From positions 1 to 56,239 of the forward strand of contig CADBIY010000006.1 in assembly GCA_902794895.1 (NCBI GenBank): DNA of 56,239 bases. Reading direction: 5' to 3'. Shown piece after piece: positions 24,783 through 32,656 of the stretch. Each line of letters opens with the position of its first letter. Positions within the stretch are counted from its first letter, which is position 1. The notes beneath the pieces are model-generated. The model had not been told where the DNA came from and searched no databases. It saw only the letters and a list, made by a program, of their open reading frames with translations. This DNA comes from Candidatus Avelusimicrobium vaccinum (GTDB lineage Bacteria; Elusimicrobiota; Elusimicrobia; Elusimicrobiales; Elusimicrobiaceae). The position numbers were made by a program, and so were the translations under genes.

Positions 24783-27206
24783 ATGATTTTACGTTTTACG
24801 GTTACCGGTATGAGTTGTTCTGCTTGCCAAGCCCGTGTGGAGCGGGTGGTTTGCGCATTGCCGGGTGTTCTTAAAGCTGACGTCAATTTATTACAACAGA
24901 CCCTGACTGTCCAAGCCGCGGAGAATGTGTTAATTAGTTCCATTGAACAGGCGGTTATACAAGCCGGATACGGCATCACTGCAGTTAGGGATCAACATGA
25001 AAAAAATAATTTGTGGGATCAAGAAACCGTCCGTTTAAAAAAACGTTTTACCGGTTCTCTAGGGTTATTGCTTCCGCTGATGCTACTGGCCATGGGGGGA
25101 ATGTTCGGTTTTTGGAAGGCTTCGCAAACACCGGCTTATGCTATTTATTTACAACTGGTTTTGGCCGGAGGGGTGGCGTGGATTAACCGGCTCTTTTTTA
25201 TCCGCGGTTTTAAACATTTATTTACGGGTGCTCCCAATATGGACAGTTTGGTAGCATTGGGGAGTAGCGCGGCTTTTTTGTCCGGCTTATTCGGGATTGT
25301 TTTTCCTAAGTTATCGGCTCCGGTTTATTTTGAATCGTCTGCCATGATTTTAACATTAGTTACGTTAGGTAAATGGTTGGAAGCCCGGGCAAAAGCCAAA
25401 ACGAACCGGGCAGTTTCTTCTTTGATAGAACTTTTTCCCCAGCAAGCCTTGATCCGGCGGAACGGACAAGAAATGTTACGGCGCCCGGAAGAAATTCGCG
25501 TGGGAGACGTCTTGCTTTGGCATACGGGAGAGCGTGCCGCTGCGGATGGAACCATACTGCAAGGCACGGGGACCGTGGACAGCGCTGCTTTAACCGGGGA
25601 GAGCCTTCCGCAGGAAAAAGAAAAGGGCGGGAGTGTCTCTGCCGGCATGTTACTACTCAATGGATATTTGGAAGTACAAGTAGAAAATTGCGGAACAGAA
25701 ACTACCTTGGCTAAAATGATTGCTTTGGTGGAAGAGGCCGCTGGCAGTAAAGCCCCGATTGCAAAATTGGCAGACCGCGTGAGCGGGGTTTTTGTCCCGG
25801 TTGTATTGGGAATTGCACTGCTTACGGGGCTTATTTGGTGGGTAGCCGGGGCTGCGCTTTCGCAAGGGTTGATGGCGGCTATTTCCGTATTGGTCATTTC
25901 GTGCCCGTGTGCGCTGGGGTTAGCCACTCCTACGGCGGTGATGGTGGGTATGGGCTTGGCGGCCCGTCATGGAATTTTGGTGAAATCGGCCGCCGCTTTT
26001 GAACGGGCGCATCAGGTCCGAACGGTGGTGTTGGATAAAACCGGCACCGTTACTACCGGGCGGATGCAGGTAGCGGGGATAGTTCCTTATCAAATCACTA
26101 AACAGGATCTTCTTGCTTGGGCGGTTTCACTTGAAAAATCTTCCTTACATCCATTTGCTAATGCGTTGGGCGACTACGCCCGGGAACGGGGAATTGCCGG
26201 GTGGCCGGCAGCGCAATTTGAAGTAGTGCCAGGGCGCGGAGTTCAAGCGAAGGTTCAACAGCAATGGGTGCGCGGCGGAAATCAGGCCTTTATGCGCGAA
26301 ATGGGTATTTTGATAGCACCCGGTCATACACAAAAAACAGTCGTCGGTTTTCCCGGATGTACCCCTTTATATTTTGCCTGTGAAAATAAATTTTTGGGAA
26401 CGGTTTGGTTTCGCGATACTATTAAAGAAAACGCGGCGCAAGCGGTTCGGTTATTGCAAGACCATCAAGTGCGAGTTTTATTATTGACCGGGGATCAACA
26501 GCAAGCAGCTGATTATGTAGCCGGGCAGACCGGGATCCGGGAAGTGCATGCGGAAGTTCTTCCGCAAGAAAAGGAACAAGTCATTCGTGATTTACAAAGC
26601 CGCCACCAATGCGTGGCTATGGTGGGTGACGGTATCAATGATGCACCGGCTTTAGTCCGCTCGGATGTAGGGGTAGCGTTAGGGAGTGGAACGGATATTG
26701 CAGTGGATTCGGCGGATATAGTCATCATGCAAGACGATTTGCGCAGTGTGGCGGGTGCTATTCTTCTTAGCCGGGCCGTGATGCGCAATATTAAACAAAA
26801 TTTATTTTGGGCTTTTTTCTATAATATAGTAGGGATTCCGTTAGCAGCCGGCGTATTTTATCCCTGGTTCGGTTGGCAATTAAGCCCCATGTTTGCAGCG
26901 GCAGCCATGAGTTTAAGTTCTGTATGCGTGGTAACCAATGCGTTGCGGTTGAGGTTTTTTACGTGGCCTTACCAAGCCAAGCAGGTGCAAGGAGTTAAAA
27001 TGAAAAAAACATTAGTTATTGAAGGAATGGTGTGCGGTCATTGTGCGGCTCATGTGGAGCGGGCCTTAAATGCTATTACCGGAGTGCAAGCAAAAGTCGA
27101 TTTGCAACGTAAAACTGCGGTGGTGGAATCGGCAACCGAAGTCGCGGATGACATCCTCAAACAAGCCGTGCAAAATGCCGGATATGAGGTGGTGTCTATT
27201 CAATAA
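24783..27206 (+). CDS. copA: Copper-translocating P1B-type ATPase with N- and C-terminal metal-binding domains
   Basis: An 807-residue P1B ATPase that exports Cu(I) across the inner membrane. The N-terminal heavy-metal domain (1-70) carries GMSCSAC. Membrane helices follow, with the CPC ion-binding motif (C374-P-C376) in VISCPCALGLATPTAV. The actuator has TGES, the phosphorylation site is D418 in DKTGTVTTG, the HP motif is SLHPFANAL and the hinge is MVGDGINDAP. Unusually, a second heavy-metal domain (740-807, CxxC at C751 and C754 in GMVCGHC) sits at the C-terminus and is preceded by its own ribosome-binding site and ATG. The ATPase core follows the Cu+ pattern, but the exact metal is inferred. 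Divergent from the GT2 gene; nadE follows after 27 bases. Confidence 0.93.
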   Translation: MILRFTVTGMSCSACQARVERVVCALPGVLKADVNLLQQTLTVQAAENVLISSIEQAVIQAGYGITAVRDQHEKNNLWDQETVRLKKRFTGSLGLLLPLMLLAMGGMFGFWKASQTPAYAIYLQLVLAGGVAWINRLFFIRGFKHLFTGAPNMDSLVALGSSAAFLSGLFGIVFPKLSAPVYFESSAMILTLVTLGKWLEARAKAKTNRAVSSLIELFPQQALIRRNGQEMLRRPEEIRVGDVLLWHTGERAAADGTILQGTGTVDSAALTGESLPQEKEKGGSVSAGMLLLNGYLEVQVENCGTETTLAKMIALVEEAAGSKAPIAKLADRVSGVFVPVVLGIALLTGLIWWVAGAALSQGLMAAISVLVISCPCALGLATPTAVMVGMGLAARHGILVKSAAAFERAHQVRTVVLDKTGTVTTGRMQVAGIVPYQITKQDLLAWAVSLEKSSLHPFANALGDYARERGIAGWPAAQFEVVPGRGVQAKVQQQWVRGGNQAFMREMGILIAPGHTQKTVVGFPGCTPLYFACENKFLGTVWFRDTIKENAAQAVRLLQDHQVRVLLLTGDQQQAADYVAGQTGIREVHAEVLPQEKEQVIRDLQSRHQCVAMVGDGINDAPALVRSDVGVALGSGTDIAVDSADIVIMQDDLRSVAGAILLSRAVMRNIKQNLFWAFFYNIVGIPLAAGVFYPWFGWQLSPMFAAAAMSLSSVCVVTNALRLRFFTWPYQAKQVQGVKMKKTLVIEGMVCGHCAAHVERALNAITGVQAKVDLQRKTAVVESATEVADDILKQAVQNAGYEVVSIQ
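27000..27206 (+). CDS. Possible internal translation product of copA: free CopZ-like copper chaperone
   Basis: Inside the 3' end of copA and in the same frame, AAGGAG (26989-26994) lies five bases before an ATG at 27000. Initiation there would give a 68-residue protein beginning MKKTLVIEGMVCGHC, the exact size and fold of a stand-alone CopZ-type chaperone with CxxC metal ligands. The upstream part (residues about 725-739) looks like a linker rather than membrane or catalytic sequence. The Shine-Dalgarno match is better than that of many true genes in this window. Whether it is used is not proven, and it may only reflect a former separate gene fused to copA. Confidence 0.5.
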   Translation: MKKTLVIEGMVCGHCAAHVERALNAITGVQAKVDLQRKTAVVESATEVADDILKQAVQNAGYEVVSIQ

Positions 27207-27233
27207 TTTTTTAAGTTTCAAAAGAGGGAAAGA

Positions 27234-29159
27234 ATGAAAAATTATGGTTTTGTAAAAGTTGGAGCCGGTCTTATTCCGGTACAAATAGCAAATCCTGTTG
27301 CAAATGCGGCAGAAATGGAAAAATTAATTTTCAACGCGGCCCAACAAGGGGTGCGCCTGCTGACATTTGGCGAACTTTCTTTAACAGGATATACCTGCAA
27401 CGATTTATTTTTACAACCTCTTTTGTTAACACAAACGCAAGAAGCACTGGCCGGATTAGTGCGCCGTACCTCAAAACTGGATCTTGTATTTATGGTGGGG
27501 TTGCCGATAGCGGCCGGACCGGTATTGCTAAATGCGGCCGCCGTTTGTTACCGGGGAAAAATTTTAGGCATCGTGCCGAAAACCTATTTACCGAATTACC
27601 GGGAATTTCAGGAGCCGCGCTGGTTTACTTCCGCCCGGGAATGGCAAGGCACGCATGTGGAAGTAGCCGGACAGACGGTACCCGCCGGTACCGACTTGTT
27701 ATTTGAGGTGGGGGAATGTGTGTTTGGAATAGAAATTTGCGAAGATTTATGGGCCGTAGAACCTCCGTCCGGTAAGGCTTGTTTACAAGGGGCAGATTTA
27801 ATTTTCAATTTGTCGGCCAGCAATACACTCGTCGGAAAACAGCAGTATGTACGCCAATTAGTCGCCCAACAATCTGCGCGTAGTATTTGCGGATATATTT
27901 ATGCATCGGGCGGTTTTGGGGAATCTACGACGGACGTGGTTTTGAGCGGCCATGCACTGGTCAGCGAAAACGGACATTTGTTGGCGGCCTCCGCTGATTT
28001 TGCAACCGGATCGCAACTTATTACCACCGAAATAGATTTGGAAAAAATACGTCATGAACGGCAAGTAAATACGACGTTTCGTCAAGCCGCTTCCTTGCTG
28101 ACGGGAATCCCGTATTACCGGATCGAAAGCGGACAAAAATCATCTGCCGTTTCCAAACTTTCCCGCGTGATTTCGCCCACTCCATTTGTTCCATCAACGG
28201 AGCGGCTGACCGCTGCCTGCGAAGAAATCTTTAATATTCAGGTATTGGGTTTGGCAACGCGCTTAACCAATGCGCATTTGCAAGCGGTTACCGTGGGAAT
28301 TTCCGGTGGGTTGGATTCCACCTTGGCGTTGTTAGTTTGTGTGAAGGCTTTTGACAAATTAGGGCTTTCCCGCAAAAAAATTACCGGGGTTACTATGCCC
28401 GGCTTTGGTACCACGGACCGAACCTATCAAAATGCATGTAAATTAATGAAAGGGTTAGGAATTACACAACGCGAAATTTCCATTAAAAAAGCATGTGAAC
28501 AACATTTTGCCGATATTGGGCATGTGCCTGCCAAACAGGATACAACTTATGAAAATGCACAAGCGCGGGAACGAACCCAAATTTTAATGGATGTGGCTAA
28601 CCAAACAGGTGGTATTGTGGTCGGAACAGGCGACTTATCGGAACTGGCGTTAGGTTGGGCAACCTATAATGGGGATCATATGTCTATGTATGGGGTTAAT
28701 GCAGATGTGCCTAAAACTTTAGTGCGTTCGTTGGTGGCTTGGGCTGCGCAAACACAGACGGAACCTAAAACGAGCCGGATATTAGAAGATGTGCTGGCGA
28801 CTCCGATCAGCCCGGAATTATTGCCGGCAAAACAAGGGAAAATTGCCCAAAAAACGGAAGATTTAGTCGGCCCGTATGAACTTCATGATTTCTTTTTGTA
28901 TTATTTTTTGCGTCATGGGTTTGGTCCGGAGAAAATTTTCTTTTTAGCCAAACACGCTTTTAAAAATAAATTCGCTCCCGCTGAAATTAAAAAATGGCTT
29001 TGTGTATTTTTCCGCCGTTTCTTTACCCAACAATTTAAGCGTTCCTGTATGCCGGACGGCCCGAAAGTAGGAACCGTGGGTTTATCCCCGCGGGGAGACT
29101 GGCGCATGCCCAGTGATGTTACTTGGGCTGCTTGGCAGAAATCATTGGAAAAACTGTAA
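27234..29159 (+). CDS. nadE: Glutamine-dependent NAD+ synthetase
   Basis: A 641-residue two-domain enzyme making NAD+ from nicotinic acid adenine dinucleotide. The N-terminal nitrilase-like glutaminase domain (about 1-290) shows its triad regions: the glutamate in LLTFGELSLTGYTCNDLF, the lysine in GIVPKTYLPNYREFQEPRWF, and the cysteine in GVCFGIE-type sequence, here ECVFGIEICEDLW (cysteine within IEICEDLW). The C-terminal synthetase domain (about 320-641) has the ATP-pyrophosphatase P-loop SGGLDSTLALLV and GTGDLSELALGWATYNGDHMS. The C-terminal block GLSPRGDWRMPSD is typical of the long anaerobe-type enzyme. AGAGGG precedes the ATG. It follows copA closely, and the tRNA downstream has its own promoter. 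Confidence 0.95.
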   Translation: MKNYGFVKVGAGLIPVQIANPVANAAEMEKLIFNAAQQGVRLLTFGELSLTGYTCNDLFLQPLLLTQTQEALAGLVRRTSKLDLVFMVGLPIAAGPVLLNAAAVCYRGKILGIVPKTYLPNYREFQEPRWFTSAREWQGTHVEVAGQTVPAGTDLLFEVGECVFGIEICEDLWAVEPPSGKACLQGADLIFNLSASNTLVGKQQYVRQLVAQQSARSICGYIYASGGFGESTTDVVLSGHALVSENGHLLAASADFATGSQLITTEIDLEKIRHERQVNTTFRQAASLLTGIPYYRIESGQKSSAVSKLSRVISPTPFVPSTERLTAACEEIFNIQVLGLATRLTNAHLQAVTVGISGGLDSTLALLVCVKAFDKLGLSRKKITGVTMPGFGTTDRTYQNACKLMKGLGITQREISIKKACEQHFADIGHVPAKQDTTYENAQARERTQILMDVANQTGGIVVGTGDLSELALGWATYNGDHMSMYGVNADVPKTLVRSLVAWAAQTQTEPKTSRILEDVLATPISPELLPAKQGKIAQKTEDLVGPYELHDFFLYYFLRHGFGPEKIFFLAKHAFKNKFAPAEIKKWLCVFFRRFFTQQFKRSCMPDGPKVGTVGLSPRGDWRMPSDVTWAAWQKSLEKL

Positions 29160-29164
29160 GGCGT

Positions 29165-29194
29165 TTGCAGGGATGAGCCGGAATATGTTATAAT
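29165..29194 (+). promoter_or_regulatory. Promoter of initiator tRNA
   Basis: TTGCAG (29165-29170) and a perfect TATAAT (29189-29194) are 18 bases apart and end four bases before the tRNA 5' end. Confidence 0.7.
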
Positions 29195-29198
29195 AAAG

Positions 29199-29272
29199 TG
29201 CGGGGTAGAGAAGCCTGGTATCTCGCAAGGCCCATAACCTTGAGATCACTGGTTCAAATCCAGTCCCCGCAA
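29199..29272 (+). tRNA. tRNA-Met (CAT), initiator-type with atypical positions
   Basis: The cloverleaf is complete, with anticodon CAT and no encoded CCA. The D loop AGCCTGGTA, the A11:U24 pair and the TTCAAAT T loop match bacterial initiator tRNA. Deviations are U1:A72 (T29199 with A29271) in place of the C1xA72 mismatch; an anticodon stem CAAGG/CCTTG, so only two of the three conserved G:C pairs remain (A29:U41); and an anticodon loop CCCATAA, giving C33 (29232) instead of the near-universal U33. Its own TATAAT promoter and a terminator indicate a single-gene transcript. Confidence 0.9.
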
Positions 29273-29287
29273 AATTTCACTTCTTAG

Positions 29288-29313
29288 AACCGCCCGGTCA
29301 AGGCGGTTTTTTT
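29288..29313 (+). terminator. Intrinsic terminator after tRNA-Met
   Basis: AACCGCC (29288-29294) pairs with GGCGGTT (29302-29308) and is followed by a T run. Confidence 0.9.
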
Positions 29314-29382
29314 ATGGGTACTTTGGCAGAAAGTTTTTTTTATGTACAATACAAAGAGGGTTTTGAAGGAGGGTTTTGAAGT

Positions 29383-30384
29383 ATGTCAATCGCGGTATGT
29401 GTAGGTAGCAATCAGCCAATTTCTGTGGTGCGTTTAGCAGGGGCTTTAGCGCGGCGCATCCAATCTGCCGGAAAGGAAACCATTCTGTTGGCAAGCAAAG
29501 GAAGTATTACGAATCCGGGACCGGTAGCCTTAAAAGAATTAGCCGCTTCTTCAACGGTAAAACAATGGGCCGGACAACTTGCAAAGCAACACGTGCAAAC
29601 GGTGGTTTCAATCATGAATTTGCGTGCGTGCGAAGCGGCTTTACAAGCGAAGATTCCGTTTATTTATGTGGAGTATGACGGTTTTAAAGAAGAAAAACCG
29701 ATCAAAACCAAAAAAAGCATTCTCAAAAAAGCCAAAAAAATCGTAGTTTTGTGTGAGCAGGCAACCCCGGCTTCCAAACGTGCCTATACCGGATTGAAAG
29801 TTGATTATGTGATGACCGCCGCATTAGGGGTACCCCATGGATCTTGGGGCCGGCCGAATGCCTTTAAAAAAGCAAATAATATAGTGGCTGTTGGCAAACT
29901 GTCGAAGGAAACCGGTTTTGATATACTCCTTACTTGCTGGGCCAAACTGGCACCTTTACATCCTTCGTGGCAACTAACTATTGTGGGAGACGGGGCCTAC
30001 AAAACGAACTTGAATCGTTTGATCACAAAGTATTATTTGCAAGGTAGTACGGAAATCGTTTCTGCTAAAAACGGGATTGAGCCGTATTTGGCACAAGCGG
30101 ATATTTTCGCCTATACTGCACAAAGCGCAAACCGCGCAGAAGAGTTACTGTGTGCGATGGCCAGCACCTTGCCTTGTATTGCATTGGAAAATTCCACAAC
30201 CGGTGCCCTGATTACAGACGGGATCAATGGGGTATTAGCAGCCGACGAAGCAGCGTTTGTATATGCGTTAGATGCGTTGATGGTGGATTGGGGATACCGG
30301 GTCGGTCTGGCGGTAAAAGCAGCCGAATTAAAAGACCGTTATTCTCCGGAACGATTCGTAAAAACGATTTTAGAAAATTTATAA
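29383..30384 (+). CDS. Glycosyltransferase, GT-B fold (GT4-like)
   Basis: A 333-residue soluble protein with the two Rossmann-like halves of GT-B enzymes. The C-terminal half (about 165-330) is recognisable: NNIVAVGKLSKETGFDILLTCWAKL, then WQLTIVGDGAYKTNLNRLI, and the donor-site helix QSANRAEELLCAMASTLPCIALEN. The usual EGFG/EGFP motif is weakened to NRAEELL. The N-terminal half is poorly conserved. A GAAGGAGG site precedes the ATG. It leads a three-gene cluster (GT4, GT4, GT9), suggesting a role in LPS-core or surface-polysaccharide assembly. Donor and acceptor are unknown. Confidence 0.75.
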   Translation: MSIAVCVGSNQPISVVRLAGALARRIQSAGKETILLASKGSITNPGPVALKELAASSTVKQWAGQLAKQHVQTVVSIMNLRACEAALQAKIPFIYVEYDGFKEEKPIKTKKSILKKAKKIVVLCEQATPASKRAYTGLKVDYVMTAALGVPHGSWGRPNAFKKANNIVAVGKLSKETGFDILLTCWAKLAPLHPSWQLTIVGDGAYKTNLNRLITKYYLQGSTEIVSAKNGIEPYLAQADIFAYTAQSANRAEELLCAMASTLPCIALENSTTGALITDGINGVLAADEAAFVYALDALMVDWGYRVGLAVKAAELKDRYSPERFVKTILENL

Positions 30385-30397
30385 TACCGAGGTCTTT

Positions 30398-31483
30398 ATG
30401 CGCATTACTTGCGTAATTGGTACACTGGGCGGAGGCGGAGCCGAACGGGTAATGACTTATTTGGCGGGCGGATTGGCCGCACGCGGGCATCAAGTTACTT
30501 TGCTAACGCTCGATAATTCCGTACCGGATTTTTATTCCGTGCCGGCAAATGTTCAGCGGATGCGCATTTCGTTACCTACTTTTCGTAAGGCCGGTTTTTG
30601 GGGTGGTTTTCCGCGGTTATGGAAATTAACCCAAGCCGTACGTGTTACCCGGCCGGACGTGTTAATCAGTTTTATGACCATTAGCGTAGTGGCTTCCTGT
30701 TGGTTATTACGTATTCCCATGATATATGCCGATCACTTAGATATTCGCTATTTGGCCTATTGCCGCAAATGGAAAATTTTACGTAATTGGTTGTTGCGTA
30801 CAGCATATAAAGTGGTCGTATTATCCAGGCGTGATGAAAAATTTATTAAGATGTATCACAAAAAATGGAGTCCGGCAGTTATTTATAATCCGGCATTGCC
30901 CGCTTCCACCGAGTCGTTTCCATGTCCAACTTTTTTAAGGCCGAATAAACAATATGTGGTGGCAGTAGGCCGGTTAGTCAAGCAAAAAGGTTTTGACCGG
31001 TTACTGGAAGCCTGGCGCCGCGTTTGTGATGATTTCCCCGCTTGGCGGCTTGCAATTATCGGAGCCGGCCCGGAGGAAACGGAATTAAAAGGATTAGCCG
31101 AAACATTAGATGTGCAACATAGCGTTGATTTTATCCCGCCTGTCAAAACCTTGGGACCTGTATATCAGCATGCCCAAATTTATTGTATGTCTTCGCGGGC
31201 AGAAGGATTTCCTATGGTATTATTAGAGGCGATGGCCGCCGGGCTGCCGGCAGTCAGTTTTGATTGTACCGGCCCGGATGTTATCATCCGCGACGGGGTG
31301 GATGGCTTTTTAGTCAAGCAAAATTATACGGACCGATTTGCAAAAAAATTAGAGGAACTGATGCGCCATGAACCGTTGCGCAAAAAATTAGGGGAGCAGG
31401 CGAAAACGGTCGTAGAGCGGTTTTCACTTCAAAACTATTTGGATGCCTACGAAAATTTATGCAAGGAAGCCTATCATGATTGA
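30398..31483 (+). CDS. Glycosyltransferase family 4
   Basis: A 361-residue GT-B retaining glycosyltransferase. The N-terminal acceptor domain opens with CVIGTLGGGGAERVMTYLAGGLAARGHQV, the glycine-rich loop typical of WaaG/PimA-like enzymes. The C-terminal donor domain has VAVGRLVKQKGFDRLLEAWRRV, LAIIGAGPEETELKGLAE and the E-x7-E motif in RAEGFPMVLLEAMAAGLPAV. Nucleotide-sugar binding is therefore clear, but the sugar is not. It follows the first glycosyltransferase by 13 bases and overlaps the GT9 gene by eight bases, consistent with one operon making a surface glycan. Confidence 0.88.
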   Translation: MRITCVIGTLGGGGAERVMTYLAGGLAARGHQVTLLTLDNSVPDFYSVPANVQRMRISLPTFRKAGFWGGFPRLWKLTQAVRVTRPDVLISFMTISVVASCWLLRIPMIYADHLDIRYLAYCRKWKILRNWLLRTAYKVVVLSRRDEKFIKMYHKKWSPAVIYNPALPASTESFPCPTFLRPNKQYVVAVGRLVKQKGFDRLLEAWRRVCDDFPAWRLAIIGAGPEETELKGLAETLDVQHSVDFIPPVKTLGPVYQHAQIYCMSSRAEGFPMVLLEAMAAGLPAVSFDCTGPDVIIRDGVDGFLVKQNYTDRFAKKLEELMRHEPLRKKLGEQAKTVVERFSLQNYLDAYENLCKEAYHD

Positions 31484-32654
31484 TTGGAATAGTGCCCCGG
31501 TAAAACAAAGTTTAGTTGGATTGCGCGAAATGCTTTTTTTACAAGGTCGCGATAGCCGCGTGGTACGGTATGCCATGGCTTATAGTTCCGTTAAAAAACA
31601 GTGGCTTGAAAAAATAAAACAAAGTGTACGGGGCGTGTTTAAAAAAAGGCCCAAATCGCCGGATGCTTTACACTTTTTTTTCTGGTTACCCGGCGGCCTG
31701 GGAGATGCGGCGTGTGCGCGGCGTGTGGTTAGCCGTTATCTGCAATTACTTCCTGATGCCCAGGTGGAAATTTACAGCCCGGTTCCGGGGGCAGTCAAAA
31801 CGGTATTTGCCGATTTCCCTCAAGTTGTACCGGTAAATACGGAAAAACAGTATTGGCATAACTTTGATTTGGTCGTTTTTGTCTGCTTAGGCGTAAAATT
31901 TTTGTATGCCCATGAAAGACGTTTGGCGCAATTGGCTCCGAATTTTCTTCCGGTATACCAACAGGCTGTTTTGGCGCAAAACAGTTTAGGAGCTCTGTGG
32001 AAAGATCCTTTTTTAACGGAACCGGCTTTGGGGCGTTGGCTTTTACGGCAAGGGGGAAAACGATTGGATCTGCTTGCATTTACAAGCGGACTGAATTTAG
32101 ATCAGCAGCCGGAGACAGTTTGGTCTGCTGTTCCTGAAAAATTAGTTAAGTGGGATTTGGTTCCCCATCAATACATTACCTTCCATGACGGAGCGGTTGG
32201 CGATACCCTTCCCACCCGAATGTGGCCGCGCAAAAATTGGGAGGAATTGCTGCTTCAGATCAAGAAAAGTTATCCGCAGTTAAAAATTGTCCAAATCGGT
32301 ACGGAGGAAAATTTTTCATATCCGCAAGCGGACGTCTGTTTATGCGGAAAAACCGCTACCACAGAATTACCTGCATTACTGGCAAGTAGTGCCTTACATG
32401 TGGATACGGAAAGCGGGCTGGTGCATTTGGCGCAGTATCTTCCTACAAAAAGTATTGTTCTGTTTGGCCCTTCAGATAAAGAATTTTTTAGTTATAAAAA
32501 GAACATCAACTTATCTTCCGGAAATTGCGGAGGATGTATGTGGATGACCTCTCACTGGATGCAACAATGTCCGTTATCTGCCGGGGGAGCTGCTTGTATG
32601 CAAGCCATTTCTACGGATCAGGTTTATCAAGCAGTACGGGAATTTTTACAATAA
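31476..32654 (+). CDS. Glycosyltransferase family 9 (heptosyltransferase-like)
   Basis: A 392-residue protein related to ADP-heptose:LPS heptosyltransferases. I place the start at the ATG at 31476, which has AAGGAAG just upstream and overlaps the preceding stop; an in-frame ATG at 31443 lies deep in the upstream gene. Recognisable segments are FFWLPGGLGDAACARRVV (a modified GGLGD acceptor-site motif), the donor-domain run LKIVQIGTEENFSYPQADVCLCGKTATTELPALLASSALHVDTESGLVHLA, and GPSDKEFF followed by a cysteine-rich C-terminus (CGGCMW, QQCPL, AACMQAIS) like that of GT9 enzymes. Whether heptose is the true donor is inferred. It converges on the MurJ-like gene with two bases between stops. Confidence 0.8.
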   Translation: MIDWNSAPVKQSLVGLREMLFLQGRDSRVVRYAMAYSSVKKQWLEKIKQSVRGVFKKRPKSPDALHFFFWLPGGLGDAACARRVVSRYLQLLPDAQVEIYSPVPGAVKTVFADFPQVVPVNTEKQYWHNFDLVVFVCLGVKFLYAHERRLAQLAPNFLPVYQQAVLAQNSLGALWKDPFLTEPALGRWLLRQGGKRLDLLAFTSGLNLDQQPETVWSAVPEKLVKWDLVPHQYITFHDGAVGDTLPTRMWPRKNWEELLLQIKKSYPQLKIVQIGTEENFSYPQADVCLCGKTATTELPALLASSALHVDTESGLVHLAQYLPTKSIVLFGPSDKEFFSYKKNINLSSGNCGGCMWMTSHWMQQCPLSAGGAACMQAISTDQVYQAVREFLQ

Positions 32655-32656
32655 AG

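Noticed and set aside
29281-29382. Integration (att) site at the tRNA-Met 3' end
   Set aside because: No integrase gene and no repeated copy of the tRNA 3' end was found in the window.
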